Made by a program: the position numbers and the translations under genes. Below the pieces are notes generated by a model. It made no database searches and was not told the DNA's origin. It saw only the letters and a program-made list of their open reading frames with translations. A DNA stretch of 64,000 nt from Gautieria morchelliformis (Eukaryota; Basidiomycota; Agaricomycetes; Gomphales; Gomphaceae), in contig WHVA01000122.1 of assembly GCA_015179125.1 (NCBI GenBank), positions 1 to 64,000 on the forward strand, given 5' to 3'. Of this stretch, positions 1-10,329 are shown one piece after another; position 1 is the first letter of the stretch, and each line of letters begins with the position of its first letter.

Positions 1-975
1 GACAAGATAACCTCACAAGAGTCGCCCACCTCTTCGTCCTCCATGTCTTTTCCAAGCATGGAGTCCCCTCACACGTCACCTCGGACAGGGTTCCGAGTTC
101 ATCTCACACTTCTGGCATTCTCTAGGGAAAGCCTTGGACATGCGGTTGCATTTCACCTCGGATATCATCCCGAGGGTGACGTCAGACCGAGCATTCTAAC
201 CAGACCTTGGAACAGTACCTCAGGATTACTACAACTACCAGCAGTCCAACTGGGCTTCGCTCCTTCCCCTAGCCGAGTTCGCTTACAACAATGCGCCTAG
301 CGCAACCACTGGTATATCCCCGTTCTTTGCTAACAAGGGTTACCACCCGAACCTCGCGGTTCACCCCGAGCGCGACCTTGCCTCGGCACGAGCTCGAGAC
401 TTCATGGTTGACCTGGACGAGCTTCACCAAGAACTTCGCCGCGCCATCCTCGAGGCTCAGAAGACCTACAAGCCTCAGCCAATGTTCGTCGCAAGCCCGC
501 TGATTTCCAAGTAGGATCCCTCGCCTTTGTAAAGGCACAGTACTTCAGAACAACTCGGCCCACTAAGAAGCTCGCCGAGAAGTTTTTGGGTCCTTTTGAG
601 ATCATTTCCCGAGCGGGTACTCACTCCTTCACCCTTTGACTTCCAGAACACATGCATTCAGTCCATCCAGTATTCCACGTATCCATGCTTGAACCAGCCT
701 TGCCCAACAGCATCCTGAACTGAGTTCAGCCTCCTCCGCCCCCAGTCATCATCGACGGCGAGCCCAAGTTTGAAGTCTCGGAAATCCTCGACTCCAAGAT
801 CGATAATAGACGGAAGAGCTGCAAACTGCTCTATCTCGTTCGGTGACTGGTTACGAAGGTACCGATGAAGAATCCTCGTGGATCCTCGCTTCCGAGCTTG
901 ATCATGCCTCGGAGCTGGTCACTGACTTCCACGAGTCTTATCCGGGCAAGCCGGGACCTTTGACTGCTCTATGAT
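1..975 (+). pseudogene. Integrase C-terminal half and chromodomain remnant of Gypsy-1
   Basis: Translated blocks match the integrase core of Gypsy A, including the catalytic-core stretch followed by YHPEGD-like text, the EFAYNNAPSATTGISPF-like region and the VHPVFHVSMLEPA-like block that precedes the chromodomain in fungal chromoviruses. A chromodomain-like tail follows to about 960. It is a broken fossil. The strongest support is the long nucleotide similarity to 27230-28190. Confidence 0.8.
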
Positions 976-1167
976 CATTTCCTTGTTTAACCCCCATGAC
1001 CCCCAGTAGTTAGATAACAAAAAATCCTCCCAATCGAACAACAAACAAAAAGAAAAGAAAAACACCAAGAAATTCCATTATTCCCTTAATTAGTTTACTC
1101 CAACATCCTCATACCTTCCCCCCCGCTCCCATCACTATCCTCACCTGACTCCTCCTCATTACTACTA

Positions 1168-2258
1168 CTACTTCGCTCCACTAGACCCCCATGTCCCCCA
1201 TAGCTCGCCAAATCCCTCGCCGCCTGCATCCGCTTCATATTTCAGATAGTTCCACCGCCTTCTTATCCTCATGAATTCCACGTCCACCCTGTTCATCCTA
1301 TCATTTGCCACCCTAAACTCCCCCAACAACTCACAAACCCTCTCCCCAACCTCGCCAACGTTCTGTCCCACATCCCTCACCGCAGCTATCAACACCCTCA
1401 TCTCAGCACTTCGCTCCAACCTTTTCATTTTCTTGTCCTTCTTCGGCCTCCGACCTTCCTCAACCTCAGTTTCCTTCCCCTCACTCTGCCTCACCTCCTC
1501 AACCTCGCTCCCCTCACTCTGCCTCGCTCCCCCAGCCTCCTTTCCCTTCTCCTTGCTCAACCTTGCTTCCATCCGCTCCACCCTCGCCTCCAAGTTTCAC
1601 TCGACCCAATCACTTGAGTCATCGTCGTTTTCAACATTGTCCCGAACCTTGGTCTCTTTCTTTGGCCTCGGTCTGTCCTCACTGTCCTCGCTCCTCGCCC
1701 GCTTCATGCTCACCTCGCTCGCCTGACCTTTCCCTGGGTTCGCCTTGCTGCGACGACCATGGGCTATACTACAGCCCAAAGATCGCGTCCTGCACCACAT
1801 GCAGGCACCCTGGTCGGCGATGCCGAAGTCGAGGCTAACGGCCCGAAGGCACGTATAGTCGCGCTCTTCGCAGCACATGCACCTCACCTCGGCCTTAGTC
1901 GCGAGCTGCCACTCGTGGGGCCCTCCATCGGCAAGCTTGTACCCGTATAGGGTCAAGTCTGATGGGTGATATGTGAATAACATCCGCTTATACTACTCAA
2001 ATCAGCGACGTTCCAAGACGAGACTACGACAGTACTCACCTTCTTGCCTTTTGGCCCTTCCTGCCATGGCTCCCACATGTCTATGGCCCCCGCATCCTTG
2101 ATGGGCCACTGGACGACCTCGGGTCGAACCTCAGGCATAACCTCACCCGAGGGACCGTCCTCCTCAGACAGCAAGGTCTGGTCGAAGGCGTTGTTCGCGC
2201 TGTTTTCGTCGACAGCAGAGTTGAAGAGTGCTTGAGGGCACACCATATTCGTTGGCAC
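1168..2258 (-). pseudogene. Antisense accessory gene of Gypsy-1 with paired CX2CX6C modules
   Basis: This minus-strand coding region lies between pol and the 3' LTR, convergent with pol. The middle block (1983-1597) has two cysteine modules, CMCCEERDYTC and CMWCRTRSLGC, both CX2CX6C, followed by a Lys/Arg/Glu/Asp-rich tail and then a charged, coiled-coil-like block (1593-1168). The first block (2258-1953) is acidic. The layout parallels the antisense gene at 28487-29558 in Gypsy A. The paired modules resemble Zn2Cys6-type DNA-binding modules of fungi, but the function is unknown. The copy is decayed. Confidence 0.6.
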
Positions 2259-2334
2259 TTGGGTTTGCTGCCTCCTACCCAGCCTTTTATCTAACCTCGG
2301 CTACGATTTAAGCTTCGCCTTTCCGGCTACTTAA

Positions 2335-3008
2335 GGAGGTTGTTTGGAAACTATAAGAAGTATCAAACTCTAATATCTCCTTAAGATCATTTAAATACTT
2401 GGAGTCTATTCTAAACATAATTTGGATTTTAAAACTTTTGGAATTTTTAAAACTTATTTGTACATCATGAAACAAAGCATCTTTTAAGAGATGAATAGAT
2501 TATGAAACACTGTGGTGAGTTAGAACTTTAAGAATTTTAAAAGGTATACTCCCTTAGATAGTACATTTCATACACATGTATGCCATTGACACCTTTAAAT
2601 ACATATGTGTTACCTCGGAATGGGTGAGTTAACTAGAATGTATTTCTATTTGATTCAACATACTAAGAATACCTGGGCGGGTTTGCTTAATTAGGAAGGT
2701 TGTAGCATGAAAAATCTCCAATAATATCTTACATATTTTACATGGAAAGAACTGCAGTTTAGTTTTTAAAAAATGGAGTACCAACAAAAGTATTAACAGA
2801 TATCTATAAACAGAAGGAAATCATATACAATGGATTCTATTAAATGACCTTTAATGTTTAGCATGTAACATGGAGAACTATTTCCCAGAATTGCTTTTTA
2901 ATGATGGAATAGTTTCAGAAAAGATATCACTATTTAAAGATGGAGTTTTATGGGAATATCACTTTTATTAGTAAACATCTGATATTATAGTAACTCCAAA
3001 CACCCTCC
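2335..3008. mobile_element. Tourist/PIF-Harbinger-like MITE, 674 bp
   Basis: A very AT-rich block interrupts Gypsy-1 between its antisense gene and 3' LTR. The left end begins GGAGGTTGTTTGGAAACTAT. The right end, read on the other strand, begins GGAGGGTGTTTGGAGTTACT. Both sides are flanked by TAA (2332-2334 and 3009-3011). A 3-bp TAA/TTA duplication together with GG..GTTTGG ends is typical of PIF/Harbinger (Tourist) elements. No transposase is visible, so it is non-autonomous. The borders are seen directly; the family is inferred. Confidence 0.75.
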
Positions 3009-3091
3009 TAACATTGGGCCAGGAGATTCAAGGATAGGCGAACCTTGTTCATATTACGGCCTCGAGGGTCTCGGCCATAAGGGGGGGATAC

Positions 3092-3659
3092 TGTAAGAAC
3101 CTGGCCTTTGGCCGGTTACTTATCGGTATAACCTTTCTTCCGAGCCCGAGCCTTGTGATACTCATGCCTGAGTACTTGTGATTCTAATCCTGCACCCGAG
3201 CCTGAGCCCGAGCCCAAGCTAGAGCTCATATCCAACCTTGATCCCATGCCCGAATCCCCTTAGTTACTGATTCCGCTCCATCACGCATCATTCGTATATT
3301 ACCTCGCCCTGAACTCGTCCTGACCTTCCCCTGACCTTCCCCTGCATTTGCTCACCCTTGACTTGTACCCTCGCTCGTATATAAACCCCCTTGTATGCAT
3401 TCCTACTCCTCAGCCTGAAAATCAACTATCGTATACTTTGATCCCTAGTTAGTTTCTAAGCCTCGCCTCTTAAGCCAAACCTCGCCTCTTATTCATTTGC
3501 CTCTGAAGTTGGGACTCGTGCGTAGGGTCGGCGCAGCACATAAGCTGAAGCCTAGTCCCTCTCTGACTTCCCTATCAGAACCTCGCCCTGTAACCTCGGA
3601 CCGTACCTTGGGTTTCGCCCCCGAGCTTGGTCAACCTTACAAAGGATCGTATCGTAACA
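3092..3659 (+). repeat. 3' LTR of Gypsy-1 (568 bp)
   Basis: It begins TGTAAG right after a purine tract (aagggggggatac) and ends CGTAACA. A TATA-like box (TATATAAA) followed by CCCCCT lies near 3378, the same arrangement as in the Gypsy A LTR. A GAGCCC-rich simple repeat lies near 3150-3220. The matching 5' LTR is outside the window. TCAAC (3660-3664) is the expected target duplicate on this side. Confidence 0.8.
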
Positions 3660-4464
3660 TCAACCTTCTTTTACTTAGGAAGAGCTGACTGCTCCATAGT
3701 CTGTCAAAGACTATGCAGAGATGTTCCTCATGCTCTTGTATCGAGTGTGAGAAGATAAATATATTGACCATGTATACATGGACAAAGCGACCTATGCAGT
3801 TATGGAATATCGATGTCATGAGACGTTGAAAGGTCAATGGGGTGTTGCAATCCCCCATCTGTATCACCTGGCTCATAAACGTGCCAAGGATCATTGCAAA
3901 GGCTGTCTTTGGGACGTCTTCAGGATGAATACAGATTTGCTCATATGCCTCTGACATATTGAGTTTTGTCCTGTATTTGCAGCAAGCGACATCGCTGCTG
4001 ATAACATCTTGATCCAGGAAGGGTGTTACGTCCTTCACCATGTTCTCATTCTGCTGTCGCAGATCGAAGATGGTACACAGAGTACCATTTTTCTTTGGTA
4101 CACACAACATTGGCACTGCTTGATGGGCCACTGCTGGTATCCACCACTTTGCAGTGGTGTATTGGTCTAATTTCACAGACAATTCCCTGCGGAAGTGTTC
4201 AGGGCAATTGGATAGTCAATACCGCATGTGTTTGTTGGGATCAATGAGATTGATCTCGTGATTCACCTCCTGTAAGGGAGGGAGTTCTAATGGGATACCG
4301 TCGACAAGGTCAGCGATCTTGTCCATCCATTCCTCACGCAAGTGAGGGATGCCATCATCCTCACGGATGATGGTTGTAGTTTGGGCAGCCATCAAGCGCC
4401 ATGTGCATCTGTTTGGACCCCCGGCGCTTGGCGGCTTTTTCCTTTTTTCTAGTGTTTTCATCAT
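3660..4464 (-). pseudogene. Reverse transcriptase remnant of Gypsy D
   Basis: The translation shows the N-terminal RT region found in B and C: WWIPAVA..AVPMLCVPKKNGTL, then an FLDQD block, a KL.MSEAYEQI.IHP block and a QMGDC.TPLTFQRLM block. The RNase H and integrase parts are not present at this end. It is a broken fossil, recognised by homology to the two better copies in this window. Confidence 0.8.
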
Positions 4465-4520
4465 GAGATGACAGTGTCTCTCCCTGCGAGTGTAGGGAGA
4501 GGTTGGGGACGAGTGTTGCG

Positions 4521-6897
4521 TCTTGTTAGTTGTGGTGTTGAAGATAGCTAGTAGAAGAAATATGATTCAAACTCGTAATAAGAGTCGAATTGAGAAGTGC
4601 CTAAGAAAGCAGAGTGTTTGCACATATAACAGGGTATATGCATCTTACAACAGTACTGACTGAAGCAAATAGCTTTAGAGTGCAAAAGAACTGAGTGATT
4701 TACTTCACTGTCAAATGTAGTGTACAAGTTTGAGTATTTAACTAGAAAGAAAAGAACTTGGCATTCTTGGTGTGTTACAAGATAAGAACAAAAGAAATGT
4801 CGTATGGGGCAACTGGCATAGGTTTGAGTGTTAGGAGTAGGAGTGACATGTGTGTGGAATGTGATGTGTAAAGTATAATGGTGAATGGGGAATGCGGGAT
4901 TAAGGAATATAGGAGAAATGGTCGAGACACGTGCAGGGTCACCTTGGCGAGTCACACCCCTTGATCAGATCATATGCACACATGATGTGTAGCATGTGGG
5001 ATAAGACTTGGCTCAGCTTGGCTCCACAGTGCTGTGATGATATTAGTGGTTTGGTGATATTTGTATATATGCTTAGTGGGCTTGGTAGTGCGTGTGTGCA
5101 TGATGAGATGGTTTGTGACTGGTTTGTGACAGTTAGATGCCGGTACAGCAACGGTGTATACGCTGTGTGTGACAGTGTGACATGCAAAGTTGTAAGATAG
5201 AAGTGGCACCTTTATGTAAGCGGGTGCTTAGGTCATGTGATGCACCAAATCCTCGCCTTGGGGATTTTTTTTTTTTCCCTTTCAGAAGGTACCTTGGTGC
5301 AATGACATGTTCTATAATATAATTAGTGACATTGAATCATATTACATGAATCCCTTGTCCAACTCAGACATAATGTTTGGAGGTAAAGTATGATGGCCAT
5401 GGTATTTACGGTTTGCCCAGACAGCTTGTGCCCCATTCAACCCTTTTTTGTAGGCATCTATAAATTGGGCCGACCTAAATGAAGGGGACGCTAAATAGGC
5501 TGCCCCACTGAGACACACATGACATTTCAATGACACAAACCCTGACAAGTCTCAACAAGACTGCAGCCTGCGAGTGTCAGCATCTTTAGAACGGTCTGAG
5601 ACAAAGGGTATGCATACCTCAAGAGAGACAAGCAACTAGGAAGTGGATGGCATAAAAAATAGGAGTGTGACCCCTGAGGCCTGAATGTGTGAAGGTCAAG
5701 CACAACCTGCCAGGAGGTCAAAGCGACCACTAAGCAAGCAGCCTGCAGTGGAACTCACCTAGTGTAAGGTTGTACCTACCTAAACCCTGATTTAAGCAGT
5801 AGAAATGTGTAGCAAGGGCCCCAGAGCGGTTTGAAGCTTTTTTTGTGCGTCGTCCAAAGGTTTGAAAGGCTGACAAATACGTCACGTGTGTTGTGGGATC
5901 CAAGACGTGTCGGCCGCCTTGCCTTCACTCATTTCCCATGCCTCCCAAACCCCTACTGACATTTACCCCACGACCCAGCTCTATCCTCCCACTCCACCTC
6001 CATGCACTCCACCCGATCCGTAGTATATACATGTACACTTAGGTACGAGAAGACCACAAGACTTGACTCCACTCCGGGCATAACCCCGGAGATCCATCCC
6101 TGTGTTTTCCCCTGTCGACCGATCATCTGTATGCATCCCTTCGTGCCCCACACCGAGTCGCATACCTACTAGTTAGCATTGCTCAGGACAGTATAAAGTA
6201 GCTATACCTGTATATCGAAGAATCAGACAGTTATTCCTGTCCACTTCCGTGGGACCCCTAGTCTGAAGTTCCTTGAAGTGTTCACTGCCACTCTTGCATA
6301 AGTGGCACAGCCTACCGAGACATTTGTACACTACTCCCGCGTAGAGTAGCCCCATCGAGTCCCATCCCAGAACACTTGCTTTATCCACAGGGATATCCGA
6401 GAGCAATACCGAGATATATTTCTACTATCCCCAGACCAACCCGCTGAAGACCTCTTATCCACAACGTGATCTATCATGTGACCACCAAATTCCATTGGTC
6501 CAAAAACTGAAATTGCAGGAAATCATTCTAGGACACCAGAAAAATAATTTGGTATTTTTTTCTATGTCACATTTTGGATGCTATATATCTCCTCAATAAA
6601 TATAGATATATCCTAAGTCTCTCCTAAGGATTGTAGGTAGACATGTCCCTAAGAGACTCTAGGAAGCCATTTGGCAAAAAGTGTTTGCCTTCGAGTGTTA
6701 TTGAGCTCGCCGTTGGACTGTGCTCAGCTTACGTAAGGGGTGCCAGTTTAAGATGACTTCTATCTTAGCATGTGTGTGACTTGCAATGTCCAAATAAGGA
6801 AAGTGGTCCATAGAGTCAAGATGGTGTTGTTATAGTATATCAGCGTGTTATAGTGATGAATGTTGGACTGCATAGCTTTGGATATGTATTCATAACA
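4521..6897. mobile_element. Unidentified 2.4-kb insertion in Gypsy D
   Basis: Homology of D to C and B stops at 4520 and resumes at about 6898. The pentamer TTGCG occurs at both edges (4516-4520 and 6898-6902), as expected of a target duplication. Inside I see no convincing coding region. There is a T-rich run near 5267-5278 and a TATA-like CAGTATAAAGTAG near 6188. The ends do not carry matching direct repeats that I can see, so the class is unknown. It may be a composite of more than one insertion. Confidence 0.45.
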
Positions 6898-6904
6898 TTG
6901 CGAC

Positions 6905-7605
6905 TTGTCCTCCTGGCAATTGGCCAGGGGGGGCATGGGCCCTGAGGTGATTCTACTCACCTTTGGATCTGTGCCTCCCTTCGATGACTTTTGGTCATTG
7001 AAGCTTACTTTTCCTGTGGGGATGGTTTCATTTCCCACATGGATTGTCCCTGGACTGGCAAAGTCCAGGGTCACTCCTAGCTTCCTTAGGAACCGAGTTC
7101 CCAAGATAGCGTCGTAATACTCGATGTTCGCCATGTCGAAGTATTCTTCAACAGTTTCATGACCAAATTTAATGGTCATGTTTGTCCCATAGTTGATCAT
7201 TGATTGACTACCGATGCACGCCAATTGCAGGGCAATTGGCTGTTCCAAGGCAAATGTTTTAATGCCAGTGGCATGGGTGAATTCGGGGGATAGTAATACC
7301 CCTTCACTCCTGCTGTCTAGTAGACAGTGGGACTTCGTGCCATTGATCTCCCAGTACCCCAACAGGGTACGGTTCTCGCTACCTGGCCATGCAGGCCGTG
7401 TGTGGTATTTGCTTCGATGATGATACATCAATTTGGCTGCCTTGTCTGGGGCCGTCGTTTGAGCAGCCATGATTTTGGCTGTCTCGTCTACTGGCATGAT
7501 TCTAATCGTGCTGGATTGGTAGGCAATCTGTTTGTCTGCCATGTCCTCATCCCAATCATAGTATTGGGATGTCTCTGGCTCCCAAGCCTCTGCTGGCTTG
7601 CCGTT
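6905..7605 (-). pseudogene. Gag-pol linker and aspartic protease remnant of Gypsy D
   Basis: This block is clearly homologous to B (14784-15500) and C (35846-36498). It contains the QYYDWDED motif, the YHHRSK..RP..P.SENRTL.GYWEING segment, the retropepsin-like core HCLLDSRSEGVLLSPEF and the YYDAILGTRFLR segment. It ends at the E LTR (7606). It is a broken fossil. Confidence 0.8.
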
Positions 7606-7813
7606 TGTAAGAGAGTATATCTTAGGGCCTTGTGTCACAAGGGCAAACGGAACTCAACCAAGATGTGGTTATTCCATGTGCTATGTGACAGTGTAAGGTA
7701 AGATCTGGGGAACCACCGTGCGGTTCCCACGCAAGAACTATACAGTGATTAGCTAAGCTAGTCCAGTAGTGTGCATTGCCTTGAGGGCAATGTGGGTAAA
7801 TATGCTATTTATA
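7606..7813 (-). repeat. LTR of Gypsy E (3' LTR in minus orientation)
   Basis: The sequence is closely similar to the LTR at 43929-44160 (element G), with shared blocks around the CTTGTGTCACAAGGGC region, the GGTTCCCACGCAAGAACTAT region and the GCATTGCCTT.AGGGCAATG region. It starts TGTAAG and ends with a TTTA-type terminus. A pyrimidine-rich stretch, which is a purine tract on the minus strand, follows at 7814-7826, as in the other copies. It abuts the D protease block, so E inserted into D. Confidence 0.7.
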
Positions 7814-8075
7814 AACCCCCCCTCTATAGACAACTCAGACCTCCTCGTAGATGGACCTGGTGAGGTCCTTGGAGTCCACATCTGACATGGGAATGTCGGT
7901 GTATGGAGCCGGTGGTGTGCGCGGGTCCATCGGGAGCTCCAGGCTGTTGGCAGGGACATGGGGAGAGGAGTTGATGCCCATGTCCTGCCGAAAGGTCGCT
8001 TTCGCGACCGGGTCAGGGGCTGGCGAGGGGCAGTGAGTGACAGCTAGTGGTCACCAAGGAGCAGAGGTTCTGGGA
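7814..8075 (-). pseudogene. 3' end of the accessory gene of Gypsy E
   Basis: It is homologous to the stretch next to the G LTR (44165-44400), including the block that encodes the acidic tail ending in Glu-Glu-Val-like residues. It stops abruptly at 8075, where the LTR of C begins. It is the only internal part of E visible here. Broken fossil. Confidence 0.6.
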
Positions 8076-8290
8076 TGTAAAGATGTCAATCTTAAAGCCT
8101 TGTATCACAAGGGCAGACAGAACTTGACCAATGAGTGGTACTCTGGATGCTACGTAGTGACAGGTAAGGGTAAGATGCGATGGGAGCCACTGACCGGTTC
8201 CCACGCATAAACTATCCAGTGGGTCCCTAAGGGGCCCACTGGGATTAGGTAATGACTAGTGTATATACATGGATACATAGGTTATTTACA
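8076..8290 (-). repeat. 3' LTR of Gypsy C (215 bp)
   Basis: It starts TGTAAAGATG and ends GTTATTTACA on the plus strand, and is followed by the purine tract seen on the minus strand as AGAGGGGGAGGG. It is strongly similar to the two B LTRs (10081-10293 and 31571-31782). An inverted repeat lies near its middle (CAGTGGGTCCC, TAA loop, GGGGCCCACTG). The 5 bases before it are TGGGA. Confidence 0.85.
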
Positions 8291-8324
8291 CCCTCCCCCT
8301 CTATAGAAAACTATAGGGCACTGC

Positions 8325-10080
8325 TTAGGACTCATAGAGGTCATCCATGATGGCATCCTCTAGTGATTCCGATATGATGACATCGTCATCGTATAGGGCC
8401 GGAGGAGCATGCGACTCCGCTGGAGGCACCTCCACATCCGTGGGGGTGGTTGGGTGAGGTGGCTCTACCTCACCACTGGCAGGGGCTTTCGCTTGGTTGG
8501 CGAGGCCGGTGTCCTCGCGGAGCATGGCCTCGACGGCCGGGTCATCGGCCTGGGGAGGAGGCCAGAAGCGCACCAGCTCTTGATCAAGCTAAGCATGAGT
8601 AAGTGGTCGTGGCATCGCGGCCCTCACATGGCTGGTCTCGAGGACCTTTTGTTGGCCCTCCCGTGCGGCGGCACTGAACACCGCGCTGGTGAGGCTGTGT
8701 TGAACATAGTGTTCAATGCGCACCACTTGTTCGTGAGTGATGCCGGTGTAGTGGGCCAGCCATCATGCAATCTCGGCAAGCGGGATGTCAGAGCCAGCTT
8801 GGCTTCCCACGGGATATGGACCCGTGATGGATAACTGCAGGCTGGTGCTCTGCAGTGTCAGGCATTCCCTGGCATCAACGAAGCTCGACCATTGGTTGGT
8901 CAAGCCAAACAAGTCGAGGAGTCTCGACTTGAGAGGTGATGCGACCCCTTTAACTCGGGGCACGAGTGCCTTCAACCACATCCAGACGTCCATGTCATCT
9001 AGGTTGAGGGTTCCATCTGCGTTGTCACGGATGGCAGAAGGGATTCCTTCGGGGTTGTGTATCCAACCCCTTAGGATGGCGGCGATGTCGTGTGGGGTAC
9101 CACTCGCTATTACGAGACAATCCCATTTGGGATTGCGAGCGTGTTGCTCACACTCGATGCGCTTGAACACGCCGATCATCTTGCATGTGCACAAGAATTG
9201 CAGCGTGTCCTTTGCGTGTGCTAGGAGCTCAACTAATCGTGCATCATTGAGCGGGCAGACGTCGTACCATTGCATATGCCGCTGTTGTGCCTTTGCTACT
9301 GGTCATGATAGGAGGCCTATCTCAGAGATCGGCGGGTCTCCGAGTGGTATGATCACTCCCTCCCCCGGGTAAGGAGGGTGAACTGTGGCGGCAGGTCCAC
9401 GTGAGGCCCGATGTACTGGGCCTCGATCAATGCTACCTGCCATTGTAGGGCAGGGTCATTGATTGTGTGCAATGGTGATGCCGCCAGGTATGCACTGATT
9501 GCACTTTCCTTCGCAATGGCTAGACCATTGACAGTGTTGGGGGTGCCGCGCAATTTCTTGCGCTTCTTTTTTGGCTGCTCAGCTATACGCTGAGCCCTGT
9601 CCAGATCGTACGTCTTCCAGACGGAAGAGTCAGACTCCCATCCATCTAGGATGTTGTACATCGCATCGGACAGCACGCTCTGCCCCTCTGTTGACATTGG
9701 GGTGGGCACCGATATTTGGGAGGCCAGTCCCGAGGCTGCGTGTGCTGGCAAGGGTGCCGTCACATGGGGTGATGAGGCCCCAGCCACTGGGTCTGTGGCC
9801 GGGTCATGGCGTGGCCTTTTTGAGGCAGCGTGTGTGAGCTGGAGCACCTTCAGCTGCTCCTCAAGCTCTTTTACTTTGGTGCACTTGACTTCGAGCGCAT
9901 CGTCGCAGTCTTCAACCGCATGTTCCAAGTCCTTGACCTCCTTTTTGAGGTCGTGGATGTCCCGCAGGGGCTCCACTCATGCGTCATGCGCGATGCCCCT
10001 CGGGAGCCATCCCCAGGCCACGTTGACAGCGTTGCCGATGTCCTCATCCTGCAGCTTCACCTTGCGGGTGCCTGTCGCGG
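8325..10080 (-). pseudogene. Accessory gene downstream of pol, Gypsy C copy (C-terminal part)
   Basis: Open blocks at 9976-9353, 9275-8763 and 8573-8325 match the B copy block by block. They comprise a coiled coil (DIHDLKKEVKDLEHAVEDCD), a basic patch (EQPKKKRKKLRG), the QWYDVCPL opening, GWIHNPEGIPSAIRDNADG, a DMDVWMWLKA block and an acidic tail ending LEDAIMDDLYES. The N-terminal part lies beyond B, at 31783-32022. No known enzyme family is recognised. It lies on the same strand as pol and just before the 3' LTR. It is a broken fossil, but the protein-level conservation with B is striking. Confidence 0.7.
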
Positions 10081-10293
10081 TGTAAAGATGTCTATCTTAA
10101 GCCTTAAGTCACAAGAGCACAACAGAACTTGACCAATGTGTGGTATTCTGACGCTACGTAGTGACAGTGTAAGGGTAAGATGCGATGGGGACCGCTAGCC
10201 GGTTCCCACGCATAAACTATACAGTGGGTCCCTAAGGGGCCCACTGGGATTATGTAATAACTAATGTACATGTAGATACACGGGTTATTTACA
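10081..10293 (-). repeat. 3' LTR of Gypsy B (213 bp)
   Basis: It begins TGTAAAGATG and ends GGTTATTTACA. The purine tract on the minus strand (AGAGGGGGAGGG) adjoins its right edge, marking it as the 3' LTR of a minus-strand element. It pairs with 31571-31782. It contains the palindromic CAGTGGGTCCC / GGGGCCCACTG stem with a TAA loop. Confidence 0.9.
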
Positions 10294-10329
10294 CCCTCCC
10301 CCTCTATAGACAACTATAGGGGTTAACTA

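Larger units (their letters stand above)
1..3659 (+). mobile_element. Gypsy-1: chromodomain Ty3/Gypsy fossil, 3' part only
   Basis: The left end lies outside the window. In order, the sequence shows the second half of an integrase, a decayed chromodomain-like tail (about 760-960), an antisense accessory gene region (about 1170-2260), a MITE insertion and a 3' LTR at 3092-3659. The integrase part is a close relative of the one in Gypsy A (about 27230-28030), which shares the integrase motifs, chromodomain, antisense gene and purine tract ending in GATAC before the LTR. The copy is broken in several places and looks old. Its LTR end directly abuts minus-strand Gypsy D, so it probably inserted into D. 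Confidence 0.85.
3660..7605 (-). mobile_element. Gypsy D: minus-strand Ty3/Gypsy fossil, split by an insert
   Basis: Two homologous blocks remain: a reverse transcriptase part (3660-4515) and an aspartic protease part (about 6900-7605). Both align with the same regions of Gypsy B (13182-15300) and Gypsy C (33766-36498). The left side is cut by the Gypsy-1 LTR, the middle by a 2.4-kb insert, and the right side by the E LTR at 7606. It is a heavily broken copy and the oldest layer of the nest. Confidence 0.8.

Noticed and set aside
8217-8241. Covarying hairpin in the LTRs of the B/C and E/G families
   Set aside because: B and C share a perfect CAGTGGGTCCC stem and G has a different stem (GATCC/GGATC) nearby, but the pairing register differs and E lacks it through what looks like a deletion, so covariation is not demonstrated.
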